64,000 bases of DNA from Ceratodon purpureus (Eukaryota > Streptophyta > Bryopsida > Pseudoditrichales > Ditrichaceae). The DNA lies in the NCBI GenBank assembly GCA_014871385.1, contig CM026423.1:7664967-7728966 (forward strand), written 5' to 3'. Position 1 is the stretch's first letter. Each line of letters begins with the position of its first letter. Under the pieces are notes generated by a model. The model made no database searches, was not told where the DNA came from, and was given only the letters and a program-made list of their open reading frames with translations. The translations under genes and the position numbers were made by a program. Below are positions 48,197 to 59,579 of the stretch, in pieces.

Positions 48197-48554
48197 AGGT
48201 AATGCGCCCAGAAACCGTCCGAATTTCAGGTTTGCTCATTTGGAATAGTGGTGGATTTTTTTTATAATTTTTGGATGAAGTGCAAAGCTAGTGCAAAGCC
48301 ATCCCAAAAAAAAAATCATTTTTTGAGTAAGTCTACAATTTCCTATGAATTTTTGAATGTTCAGCCCTAGGTGCTCCACTAACCGTCCCTAGAGTCATGG
48401 TTAATATGACCACTTGGATTCTGTGAATAGGACGTTTCTGCACCAATCACAAGCACTCAATTTCTGCAGCCATAGACGGAATTAGAATGATTTTGCACAG
48501 TTTCAGGAACAGCCTATGTAAAAGCCTATGGGACGGTTTTTGAGCGCATTACCT
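48197..48554. mobile_element. Tc1/mariner-like MITE, 358 bp
   Basis: AGGTAATGCGCCCAGAAACC at 48197-48216 is matched by the near-perfect reverse complement at 48531-48554 (GGACGGTTTTTGAGCGCATT and ACCT). TA flanks both ends (48195-48196 and 48555-48556). The interior has no coding frame. Confidence 0.75.
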
Positions 48555-48556
48555 TA

Positions 48557-49474
48557 GAGGTTCCTCGATGGAAATCGAAGCGGAGGTGAGTGTCTTCTCG
48601 GTTAGGGGGCCTTTAAGGTCAGAGCTAATTCCTGTTGGAGTTGATTTCTTCTGAGATTGATTACTTGTAATTGTAGGTTATAACGTGTATCACCTTACAT
48701 TTCAATGCAGCCGAACATTGCACTTGAAACTGATATCAGGTGTGAGTCATTTGGTCATTGGGCTCTCTGTGGAGCTAGAATAATAAATTTAAAACATAAT
48801 GAAGTTCAACTGACTATCAGGAGACTCAGAGTGATTTATATCACAATTGATACTTATTTTCTCAAATTTCTGCGTATCATACAGAGATGTTGTAAGAATA
48901 AATCATGGACTCGTTAGAGTCTAGACTATAGATGTAACTTGGAGAGAAACAGTATCATAAAAACCCTTCCTTGTTTAATTTACAGAAGTAGTGGTAGAAG
49001 AGAATCTCTCTTACATATCTCCACAGCACAACTTAAAGTATCAAAGGAGCACTGGATTCCAATCCTGGTCCAAATGCAGGGTAGATAAAATAAAATTGAA
49101 CCAAGCACTACATAGGGGTAGATACTACCCAAAAATACGCAAGTTTTGGACAATTTTACTACCCAACTACTAGAGAAAATGATGTTGAGACAAATTAATA
49201 TTCTAAAACGTGCATATAGACATAGCATCTAAATTATGACTACATTTGTCTCCTCCTAAAACTACCAGCCTACTTGAACCTTTGGTGGTCGGCACCTTGG
49301 CTTCTTCAAGGATTTGGAAAAAATAACCCTGATACTAACCCCACATTGAGCCCCTTTTCACATTCTATTGCAGTGATGTAGCCTCAAAGTGGAGGCACAA
49401 TGAGGGTCATTTGTGGCGGAAAGGCCTTATCTCATTTGATCAGAATCTTACAGTTGATAGCAGTTGAGAGTCAC
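48557..49474. other. Spacer and 3' UTR region of the DUF3755 gene
   Basis: No gene recognised. Confidence 0.35.
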
Positions 49475-51592
49475 TCAAGCCGCAGATGGCTGAGGTGTTG
49501 GTTGAGGAAGAATGCTATCTGCCAACTCTGAGTTCAGCTTCACTGGCAGAGGGGGCATTTGGCTCATTATTCCTGGCATGGACATCATTCTGCACCACAT
49601 AGAACAAGATAAAACATCTCTATCAGTCGAGGGACACATTCAGGAGAAAATACAAAATGGACACATATTTAGGCTACCAGGACATTGAATATTAAAGTCT
49701 AGTGGCCTGAACCAGATTTAAGTTCCTATAATGATTTCAAAATCTTAATGTATTCATTTCCTAGTAATAATATTTATTACCAATAACCCTAACAGAGTAC
49801 GGTAAGAACACCCAAAACTAACACCATCGCACCTGTTCGACTGTTTGTTTCTAGATATCATAGAGAATGCATCCCAGGGAACTAGATTAAAAACTTTCTC
49901 AAAAGAAACGTCTTGACTATCTACGCAGTCCGTTGTATCAATTTGGCTCTTCATATTTGTGATAAACACAGTTTAGCTTTATGAAAGCCAGTCATGAAGA
50001 CAAACAAAATGAACCCAAAGATTTGCAAAAGAAACTACCAGTAACGAACCCATGTATGCTTCGACAATATAAGGAACTTACCCATTCAAGATAGCATAAA
50101 TATTATCCCTGACCTGCACCAATAGGTCTGTATTCTCTTGGGCCTGTATCAACCACAGTTTTAGAAACAGTCCAGCCATGTGTCGCCAGTCTCGTATATT
50201 GATCAAATAAATGAATTACCAGCACCAACAATTCTTCATAGGCTTGCCATGTCCAATCACTCCGATCCGCAAAAGTACTCTCACAAAACTCTAGTAAGTG
50301 CTTATTCACAAAGTAAATAAAGTGGGCAGTAAACCCTAGCCTGTCAGCAAACACTTCCTACAAGATATTTTTACTTCAGCGAAATGTGGGCTCTCCTAAG
50401 AATGCACATATCGTACCTGAGATGCAGCAAGATTTGCCCTGATCTTCAATATCGCTTGAGAATTTACCTCGAGCAACTTGCCTGTTGTGCCGCCAATAGC
50501 TGCTTCAAAAACCAAATCGAAAATTATGAACACATCACCTACCAGCACGGGCATCTACCGTGCAACAACCAAAGGAAGAAAGAAACATGGGAAGACAATT
50601 AGAGGGGAAACAATTCATATAACTGGCATGCACACAAGAAGAAATGAGAATTAATGCCTTGACACAATCGAAGACCTTCAAAGGATATGCCGTCGTCAGT
50701 GTCCATCGGTGGTGGGGGTACAGTGTACATGGGGACCACAGACTGCCCCTGCTTGGAGAAAACCTGTAACAACAAGAACCAAGAGTTCAGCGTCTTCAGA
50801 TCTTCGAGACATATTTTTAAAACATCGCAAGATGATCTATATTATGAAAAAGAAACCTTCAGCCAATAGTCTCTACATGATCAAGAGATCATCATACCTT
50901 CTGGTCATTGTTGTTTTTGGCAGCAAGCTCTTCCCCTTTACGCTTGGCATCCTCATTTTTCTGCACATGATATGCTGAAAAATCAGTACGCATTCACGTG
51001 AGATGAACTACGCCCCAAGCCAAAAAAATCCTATCAACCAGGAAAGACTATTTCTCACGGCATCTATGTAGTGAAAAGCCTAAAATACTATTCTAGAAAA
51101 TTATTTGGAAGCAGCACTTGATATGAACCACGAAAACATAAACCCAGTTGCTCAAGCTTCGTCGAAAAGACTGACAATTTCATTTCAAAGAGCCCTACCG
51201 AGAGCCAGTGGCACCGCAACGCGACATCACGGACTGTCTTCTCCGGCAAAAGAGCCGCGATCTTCACATATTTTGACATACTGCTGGACTCATTTGAAAA
51301 CCTGCCACCAAGCACCACGAGAATAATCACCCCTCTTTCCAAACATACAATCCTCAACTGGTAGGAAAATCATTGAAAAACTCTTCAAAGAAATTCTTCC
51401 AAAAGGGTAATGAACTCACTGAGCAAGCCCATCGTTGAGAATACTCTGCTCCGAGGGGCTCCACTCCAAATCAAGCCCGGTGTCGTGCAACAGCTGGGAA
51501 GTACGCCTACTACTATCACCCCCGTCCGTCGCATCATTCATGGTTCCCTCCGACCCCTCACTCTTGGCACTGCCACTCGGCGGGGCACCCAT
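49475..51592 (-). CDS. DUF3755 / SANT-like nuclear protein, seven exons
   Basis: Exons in coding order: 51592-51420, 51301-51199, 50960-50898, 50763-50676, 50502-50417, 50143-50082 and 49589-49475. All junctions are GT..AG and the frame closes at 229 residues. The chain carries HDTGLDLEWSPSEQSIL, then the SANT/Myb-like KYVKIAALLPEKTVRDVALR, then TDDGISFEAAIGGTTGKLLE, DNIYAILNG and SQMPPLPVKLNSELA. These match in order, as I recall it, the plant DUF3755 family (usually about 250-300 residues). The function is poorly known; SANT-like parts suggest a chromatin or transcription role. The usual RCRWM is RCHWL here. The ATG at 51592 is the first in frame, but an upstream exon could supply a longer N-terminus. 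Confidence 0.85.
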
Positions 51593-51972
51593 GTGCGCAA
51601 ACCCAGCGATCACCCCCTCCAACGCCCTCCCGCGGCGATCATATGCACAACACCAAACCCACGCCCTCCTCCAACCCCTCTACCCAAACCCTTGCAGCAA
51701 AATGTCGCCAAAATACTCAACCCCTCCAAAACAACACCCGCCAAAACCCATGTCCGAATACCACACTCATGCACACCATCCCCCCATCTCCCAACCCAAA
51801 TTCCGCCCCAACAACAAAACTCTCCCTCACTGACTCAATCGGAATAAACCCTCTTTTTCCTTCCCATAAAGGAAAAAAAATCTCAAAATCATTGAGTGCA
51901 TGCAGCAGCCTAACCCTCCCACATCCAACTTCAAAACCTATGTCCAAATCTCTCACACAAACTAATCCCAAA
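51593..51972. promoter_or_regulatory. Upstream region of the DUF3755 gene
   Basis: C-rich on the plus strand, G-rich on the transcribed strand. It should contain the promoter and leader of the minus-strand gene. No TATA box was assigned. The plus-strand frames across it are compositional. Confidence 0.3.
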
Positions 51973-52098
51973 CCGATGCCCAAACTTATGCCCAAAATGA
52001 TCCCCAAACTGATGCCCAAACTGATGTCAAAACTGATGTCAAAACTTATGCCCAAAATGATGCCCAAACTGAAACTGATGTCCAAACTGATGTCCAAA
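51973..52098. repeat. 12-bp minisatellite, about 10 copies
   Basis: The unit is CTGATGCCCAAA with variants CTTATGCCCAAA and CTGATGTCAAAA; one half-unit breaks the period at 52069-52074. Because 12 is divisible by 3, both strands stay open (Lys-Leu-Met-Pro or Gly-Ile-Ser-Leu repeats), which creates spurious frames. Confidence 0.9.
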
Positions 52099-52434
52099 TT
52101 GATGATAACAAAGAAAGCATGAGTTTCAAAAGAGCTTTTCAGATCAACTAAACATGGACTCTACAACCACTCTCCCACACTCTTCATGCTCTCCACCCAC
52201 CAGTGCCTGTTGCCAGATTCTGAGACCTACACCGAGAGCTTGCTTGCTTCGTTTGATGTCTAGTGCAAATCCACATATGTGTCTACACCTAGCTGTGACG
52301 GGAGCATGATGGGAGGGTGTCGTGGACTGAGGGAGGGCGGAGGCATGGCTGGGTGTCCACCGCCATGGCCATAGAATCGCGCTCTGTGTGTGTTTCGGAG
52401 GTGGTCGTCTTGTGCACGCTTGTCGCTCTGCGTT

Positions 52435-52644
52435 TCTCGGGACTTAGCCGCAAAAGTCTTGCGGTTTGTCGTGGGGGTGGTATGTAGAGAGCGTGTGGAT
52501 GTTGGTAGTGGGATGTGCGTGTAGGGTAGATTTGTGCACTCCCAGTCTCTCAGGACTTAGCCGCAAAAGTCTTGCTGTTTGTCGTTGGGGTGGTATGTAG
52601 GGAGGGGGTGGATGTTGGTAGTGGGATGTGCGTGTGGGATAGAT
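52435..52644. repeat. 113-bp-period tandem duplication
   Basis: TCTCGGGACTTAGCCGCAAA at 52435 recurs as TCTCAGGACTTAGCCGCAAA at 52548. Both copies continue through AAGTCTTGC, TTTGTCGT, GGTGGTATGTAG and GGATGTTGGTAGTGGGATGT. The CCGCAA-AAGTC-TTGCGG core can form a small hairpin in copy 1. Confidence 0.85.
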
Positions 52645-52806
52645 GGGGACGGGTTTCGGGTGCGGTGGTGGGTTTGGGGGGGTGCTTCCTTTACGCCAAC
52701 ACTAAACGACCCTCCAAGAAATGGGGACGGCGCCTTGCCCCCGGGCAGGGGGGCTGCCCGGAGCATTCTTTCTTCCTTTTTTTTCTCTACACAATTTTAT
52801 TTTTAA

Positions 52807-53142
52807 GGTAGAGATGGGTATTCCCTTCAGTTTAAGCCATTCAGCATATTTGGGATTGAGAAAAATATGGGGATAAAATTTACACAAATAGATGTTAGGT
52901 CAGAAATCACAAATCTGATTTTTTAATTTTTTATTACGGAAATTCATCAAAATTTTCAAGAATATTTGAAGTGCAACAATGTAGACCAATATTTCCGTGA
53001 GTAAGCATATGCAATACAAAGATTCTTGGATGGAGAACATGATAGGTTGTTATACAATCTGCTAAGTGTGGTAGTCAATTGTTGTCTACTCGAATATTGG
53101 TGTACTGCTAGGAGAATCATGACGGGAATACCCATCTCTACG
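52807..53142. mobile_element. MITE with TTAA target duplication, 336 bp
   Basis: GGTAGAGATGGGTATTCCC at 52807-52825 is matched by the reverse complement at 53124-53142, with one terminal mismatch. TTAA flanks both ends (52803-52806 and 53143-53146). A TTAA duplication is typical of piggyBac-type transposition, but a TTA/TAA duplication of PIF/Harbinger cannot be excluded. Confidence 0.7.
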
Positions 53143-53165
53143 TTAAAGGGTAAGTCCGGCCCTGA

Positions 53166-53439
53166 CAATAAACCTCACTCTCGTCTTAATGACAACCCCT
53201 CTTCCTCATCCCTAATTTTTAGAGGGACGGTGGCCTCTTTTTAGTAAATTTTATATTTTGAATGGAATCTGGGACCCCAAATTAGATTAGATGGATCTAC
53301 CTAATTATTTTAGTTAGTTTATTTTTTTTATCATTTAATTTTTTTCATTAACTAGTAAATTATAGGAGGATTTTTTCCCCCTCCTATGGGAGCCCTCGTT
53401 GGGGGGTCATTGTAATTAAGACGAGGGCGAGGTTTATTG
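53166..53439. mobile_element. Dispersed MITE-like repeat, copy 4 (most complete ends)
   Basis: CAATAAACCTCACTCTCGTC at 53166 is mirrored by GACGAGGGCGAGGTTTATTG ending at 53439, giving inverted ends of about 25 bases with few mismatches. The interior is AT-rich and non-coding. Relatives occur at 7565-7840, 10625-10890 and 29384-29541, making this the most repeated element in the window. Confidence 0.65.
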
Positions 53440-53504
53440 CTGGAAGAAGTCCAGGGTGTAGACAGTAGTTACTCCATTCATTAATAAGAATAGCTTGGCT
53501 GATA

Positions 53505-53600
53505 ATTTGGTTGGAAAAGAGCTCCGAGAGAGGTGGAGGGAAGGCAAAAAAATAGGATTATGAATGAGTAGAGTCTATCCCCACTTTATATAAAGGAACT
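53505..53600 (-). repeat. Diverged promoter-like repeat, third copy
   Basis: On the minus strand it shows CTTTATATAAAGTGGGGATA, later AATCCTATT and CTCTCGGAGCTCTT, in the same order as the TATA box and leader at 41432-41530. No gene follows it in its orientation; the MITE copy 4 lies there instead. Confidence 0.4.
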
Positions 53601-56094
53601 CCGGATTTAAAGTTTGTAGGTGATTATGTTTTTTTACGCATTTTTATTAATTTTTTCTAAAATTCTATGGAATGGAATTTGGATCCTTCCAAGCCCTTTG
53701 TCCTTATATCAAAACATTATTTTTTTACTTGCTGGATTATATTTATATTCTTTTTATTAAGGATAGATATATTTGAAGCTGTAAAACCTAAAAGTAAATA
53801 AGACCAATCATAGGTTCTACGTTGTTATCATTTTGCTTGCATTTGAAGAGAGATAGGACTTTGGGTTTTGTTAGATCCTTGCCCTTCTATCAAAACTATA
53901 TCATGCCCTTGACGTATTTAATCATGTTTGGATAAAGTATATATGATGTTTTGTTTTATCGTCAATAATAACATGAATTGCATTTGTTGATGAAATGATG
54001 ACAATAAAAAATTCATTATAGGTAATCCCCCCTATCCAATGGTCACAAAATGTCCCCATTTGAAATGATCCTTAATAGCAAAGCTAGGCAATTACTACTA
54101 CAATAGATTGTTTCTTTATAATATTATTTTATTTATCTTTTTCATCATATATTTTTTGTTTTGATGGAGATATGAGAGACGTGCCATCTATTAAGGTTTT
54201 GGTGTGTTTTTTTTTTTTTTTTAATCACAATCTATAGTAAGTAAATGAAAATAATAATAAAATTTAAGCATAAAAATAAATAATTAAAATGTGAATTGTA
54301 AAATTTTGGTTTTCTTAGATTTATTTTCTAAAAGTAATCTATTTTAGATTTTAGACTTTTGAAACCGAAGTCTCTAGTTATACTTTAAGTAATAATTTTT
54401 TTTGTGAAACTACTTTTAATGGATTTGAGTCTAAGAAAAAATGATCCATTTTTGTCATGTAGAATCTCAACTAGATTTTTTCTATAAAAATTTCAAAGTG
54501 TCAAATCTAACATTTCATTTGTGTAAATTTAATAGCTATCTACAAATCAAAATCAACTAAGGCTATCTTCAAATGGAGACATTTGAGTTTCTTTTGGTTC
54601 CAATTCAATGATTTTTGAGTTAAACTGTTAAAAATAATTTTATTTCAGATTGCATTTGAATTTCTCTCTTTACAATCAAATTTTAATATAAAATAACAAT
54701 AAATTTAAATTATATCATTCAAGTGCATTCAACATCTATAGTATATTCAAAGCTTAAATTACAAATAAACTAACCACTTCTTTATTTACTAAACCTGTAT
54801 TAATTTATAAAGTTAATATCAAGATTAAAAAGAGATTTGTTTTTTAAAAATCTTATTTGAATTTATTTTGATGCTTTAAGACCTATAATAAAATTCTATT
54901 TTTATTTTTTTAAATAAAATAATAATAATATTTATATCCATTATTTGATATATTTTAAAATCTCTACATGTCCTTATGAAAATAGTTGTTGTCTATAGAA
55001 AAAGTGATGTGATTTGAGCATGTTGACTAATCATCAAAGCTATTAGCATTTCTGATGTATAATAATAAAAAATTATAATCAATAAAAAATTTGTATTATT
55101 AAAAAACGATTGTATTGCATCCTAATTGTCTGCATTCTTGAAGTACCATATGGTGAGCAATATGATCATTACCAATAAAATGCTATGTTTTTTTCAATTA
55201 GCTATATGTTGATCTTATGTTTTTTTTTTTTTTTTCAACATAAGCAAACTTATAGGGTTGAGTGACCACATAGATTGGAAGATTATAGAATATAAAGAAA
55301 GTGAATTTGTTCTTTTATACTACTCAAATATGAGTAATAAACTTTGACTTCTTTTAGACTCAAATTTTTACACTCCACAAGCTATAAATTTTATACTAAT
55401 ATGGTTTATATGGTATTAGTTTCAAATACATCTATTTTTAGAGGTTGCAAGTGAATAGAGCATTGTTTAACAAACTGGAAAGGAGACATGGGTTCATATT
55501 CTTGCCAATGCACAATTTATTTTCTTGATAACACAATACCATATGTAGTATGCATCTATAAAAACAAAAAAGGGTTTATGACTATTCTTCAAGAAGGAAA
55601 AAAGAAAAATATAAAAATCTTCACTTTTTATGTAATAAAGATTTTTTTAAATTAATATATAATACTATGGACTAAGCTTTTCTTTTACAACCTCAAAGGC
55701 AATCATGTTAGTTAGCTATTTAAAAAATCTTTAAGGTAATAAAACCTTCTAGCAAAATTTGAAGTTGCCTTCAGTCAAGAAAAGACCATAACTTTTTTCT
55801 AGAGCCTTACTAAGAAAAAAAAAAATATTCCCATTTACCTCCCCATGTCCACAAATTTTTCAAAAATTCACACACAATATTGACATCATAGAACATATAA
55901 TTGTCACACACAAAATCCTATTAGACTGTGGAACAAACAAAAGTCTTTTACGGAATTAACATACACAAGACATTACATTTTGAAGGTAGGAGGGAAAAGA
56001 ATTTAGAAAGCAAATCCAAACACTCATTATCAAGAACACATGCAATTAGAATCCGCTCTCTCAAAAACGGGATACACTAAACAATACCGATCAA
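53601..56094. other. Long AT-rich spacer
   Basis: About 2.5 kb of very AT-rich DNA with several long T or A runs. No gene, RNA or terminal-repeat element recognised. Confidence 0.4.
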
Positions 56095-56320
56095 ACTCCC
56101 CAGAGAACCCTGAGTGGGTCTTAGCAGAACCTCCAAACTTGCAGGACCTTCGTCCTATGTCCTGCGGGAAGGGTTCTCCTCACTAAATTTGGATCGTAGA
56201 ATCCAAATTTGGCCAAAAAGTTCCAAAAAAGACTCTAGAATCTTCAGTTTGTGATTTCAAAGTTCTACATGTAGAACATGAACAATATTCTACATTATAA
56301 AAAAGGGTTCTCCGGGGAGT
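56095..56320. mobile_element. MITE, 226 bp, TCAA-flanked
   Basis: ACTCCCCAGAGAACCCT at 56095-56111 is matched by AGGGTTCTCCGGGGAGT at 56304-56320, with one mismatch. TCAA flanks both ends (56091-56094 and 56321-56324). No coding frame. The superfamily is unclear. Confidence 0.65.
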
Positions 56321-56338
56321 TCAATGGATATTCATTAA

Positions 56339-56757
56339 GGTGGAGGCACCTATAGCCGACCAGGTACCCATAACTAATCAGTAGACTTCTCCATTTCCGA
56401 CCTCCATTTCCAACCACTTACCGTTCAAAATCTTGGGAGATCTAGAAGAAAGTATCAAGCATGATTGGTAGAAAGGGAATCAAAGGGAATCATATGGGAA
56501 TACTTTGGTAGTAGCACAGTGATCAAGTTTTGGTGTCATGGTGGTCGGTTTTAGGTGGGCCTACATATCGATCATATGTATTACAAAAAGAATGTCTTTC
56601 AAAATTCATAGTAAATTAAATATTGAAGTAAACATGACATTTGAAGTTGCATTCCTCCTTAAACCTATTTCCCCTTCAAGGAAAAATCTCCCTCAACTTA
56701 TACACCTCCAATCTTAGTGGCAAATCTCTTAACTAGTCGGTTATAGGTGCCTCCACC
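56339..56757. mobile_element. Inverted-repeat element, 419 bp
   Basis: GGTGGAGGCACCTATAGCCG at 56339-56358 is mirrored by CGGTTATAGGTGCCTCCACC ending at 56757; the arms are about 25 bases with two or three mismatches. A target duplication is not evident. It lies only 15 bases after the flank of the previous element. Confidence 0.6.
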
Positions 56758-57282
56758 CTGAGTGTGCTCCTTCAAAAACATTCTATCCTTTCTATACCAA
56801 TCCAGGCATGCCCATCCGGTACTATTGCTTCCTTGTCTTCAAGTGCAAGTGTACCTGCAACTTGGAGACAGACATACACCAAGTATGGAGATCTAAGCAC
56901 CGACAAGTTGAACGTTTCAAACTACGAAACAAGTGGGAAACACTGTAACACTGGCACTATAAGCTTGGGGATCAAATCAATGAGGATCAGCAACTTGTGT
57001 CAATGGCGACCAAGTCAATGAAGGCTTATATTGTCGATGGGAGCTTGTGAAATGAGGCTTAATTGAACCTTTGATCTAGCTACCACTTCGGCCAAGTGGA
57101 GTACAAGAATCTACCGCCTGATGATGAGTTTGAGGTCACTGAAGCCTGCAGTCGTCTGTCTTCTGAAGCCATTTCAGTATGTAACATCCTCGGAACAAGT
57201 AGAGAGAGGCATCTAGAATATCGGTGAAGCAGATAGCAGGTAGTAGGCAGCAATCGAGTTTAATTTGAAGAAACATGCACTT

Positions 57283-57348
57283 GTGCAAAACAATGTTGAA
57301 ACACTATTGGAATAGTGTTTGGGATAGTGTTTCAACCATGTTTTGCAC
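57283..57348. repeat. Short hairpin-forming inverted repeat
   Basis: GTGCAAAACAATGTTGAAAC (arm 57283-57307, 25 bases) pairs with the arm at 57324-57348 (ending GTTTTGCAC), with two mismatches and a 16-base loop. The size resembles a small-RNA precursor or a remnant of a tiny MITE. No target was identified. Confidence 0.6.
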
Positions 57349-57384
57349 TAGTGATGGGTAATCTTCAGACTGGCCTCAGACAAA

Positions 57385-58596
57385 GGTCCAGCTCATGTCG
57401 AAGAGGTTGTCATCGATAACGAGAAGTGCGAGTTTCAGAGTGATTTTGTGGACGATGCTGTTATTGAAGTAGTGGGCAAAGAGGTGACGATGTTTTGGAA
57501 GGCGGTCGGGACGTTTGCCTCGAAGTAGACGCTGCCTGCAGGACTCTATCTCTTCGACTTCGTGTGCAACGTCATTCTCGTGTTGACGTACGGTGAACTG
57601 GCGTTACTACAAGAACAATGAAGTTAGTGTGGACCCGATCGATGACACCGGGAGGAGCTCACGGCAATTCGCTTCCGTTCGCGGCGTGCCTGGGGTTCAT
57701 GTTGTTGCAGCATATCCTGAATCCCGTGGCCTTCGTGGTGAAGCTCCCGCCCGAGGAGCATCCCATACGGTCGGTGTTCTTCCTTCCCATTATGCAGCTT
57801 CAGAGATTTGTAAGCGGAATCATTAAAACTAGCTCATGTACGAGGTTAATTGGTCATCTGTATATCATTCTTTGATTTATTCCCGATTTCATGCCTTCGA
57901 AGTCTTATCCAGTGTGTAGAATTAGTGAACTAGCCTTTAGCATCACAAGTTTGTAGGATTGATTATGGAGTAAATCATGTGCAAGCAGCCCTTGGATATG
58001 AGAATTATGCATATCATTGATAATTGTCACGTATAAATGTTTTTGGCTATTTCTAGGATTGTATTGGGTGGTGTGAGTGTTACCCGTTTCTTACATAAAC
58101 GGGATGCTCTTGATCTTCATATTGAAGTAGGAGAATTATGTGTGGTCATGGGCAGCACAGCTTGAGGTCATGGTTGCCGCCTACATAGGCATGATAATTG
58201 CTCCACTGTATGCAGTGCTTGAAGGCCTGCTATAATGGTCGCTACTTAGACCGAAATTATAATCCTAAACAGACACTGGCCACTTACCTTGCTCTAGCAA
58301 TTGGCATCAACTTCCTCCCAGATTTTGTTTTCTTGACCATCCTAACTATTCAGAAGAACACCGTCTGCTATCAACAGAGCGCTGCGTCAGTTAGTGGTGG
58401 TATAAAATATCTTCACTGGTCGAGTTCCGTCTTCACATGTTCCCATTTCAAAGCCTACAATGCCATAGGGATTGCTCTTAGCGTTCTTTCTTGTATCATT
58501 CTTGTCTTCTTTTCCAGTGTTTCGGCAGATGAGCAAAGGAAAGCGAAGAATCAGACAATAATGGTGCAGGTTCATGTGAGACAGCAGACAGTATGA
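57385..58596 (+). pseudogene. Remnant of a multi-pass membrane protein gene
   Basis: Coding-like pieces occur in different frames. First comes HVEEVVIDNEKCEFQSDFV with FWKAVGTF, then an in-frame TAG and GLYLFDFVCNVILVLTYGE (to about 57600). Frame changes follow into RYYKNNEVSVDPI and then LPFAACLGFMLLQHIL with IRSVFFLPIMQLQRF (to about 57810). After an intron-like gap, VMVAAYIGMIIAPLYAVLEG (about 58170-58230) and TYLALAIGINFLPDFVFLTI (about 58285-58345) add two membrane segments. The stops and frameshifts argue against function. The family is not recognised; an XK-related-like layout is possible but weak. Confidence 0.4.
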
Positions 58597-59579
58597 ACAG
58601 CAGAAATTTAGGCAGGTAGGCGGAAGCTTCACCCTAGCGCTTACCCTTAGATGTCCATAAACATAAAGGCCAGCTTTCACGGAGCGATCATGGATTGTCT
58701 TAAGCCTAATCAGTCCATAGTGAGCTTGTTTGGTGCTCCAAGTAATTCCAAGGCATTGCTGAGGAAGAAGATTAATGTGCAAGCCATTCTGTACACTACA
58801 GTTTTCCAAATTCATTCCTTAGATGAATGGCTAGCTAGGAAGCCATTGTAAAGTATCAATTGGAACAGCTTGTTCCATTCAACGTTTCTGCTGTGCTTAG
58901 TGACATTTCATCTCCTCCAAAACTTCTCTCCCACCGAAAGTCGTGACGTCCATTTCACATGATGGGTTCAGGAAGACTTGGCAAATGCTCTCCTACCACT
59001 AACGTCCCAATCCGAGACTGCCATTAGCTCCACTTGTTGCACTGACACTCGACACAGAACAATATGAAGGACAAAAACTACATGATCCTCACGTGAAGAG
59101 CACGACATTGTCTTCAAAGAGAAATCTCTCCAAGAAAATTTCCAACTCATAGACCTATCGTAAAAACTTGGTGTGGTCACTTCACCGTGAAAGGTGGAAG
59201 AGGTCGTCTCAGTCACCATCTTAGCAAACCATATCCTCATTCTCCTCCCAGCTTACAAAGCTTTTATCACATTGTAAGTACATCAGGATTCATTCGCAAA
59301 TTGCATGGTGAGCACACAATCAGATATTTGCATCCAGAACCGCCTCTTACGCAACACCTGAGCCCATCTAAAAAGAAATCCCGTGCCCAGCACTTCCAGA
59401 TTCAGCTCTAGAGCCAAAACAACCAACACGTCAGGGATAACCCCCAAACTTGCATATAAACCTGCAACCCAAACTCTTCTCAAGTGAACCTGCACACTGA
59501 TCACACTCGCTCGCTAGTCCGAAACTCTCATTCCATCTCTCAACTTGTGCAAGCCTCCATCTCCCACCTTGACACCAAG
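58597..59579. other. Spacer
   Basis: No gene recognised between the two broken membrane-protein genes. Confidence 0.35.

Noticed and set aside
51643-52122. 159-residue Pro/Lys/Met-rich frame and its 126-residue antisense partner
   Set aside because: Both depend on C-rich sequence and the 12-bp minisatellite; neither resembles a known protein.
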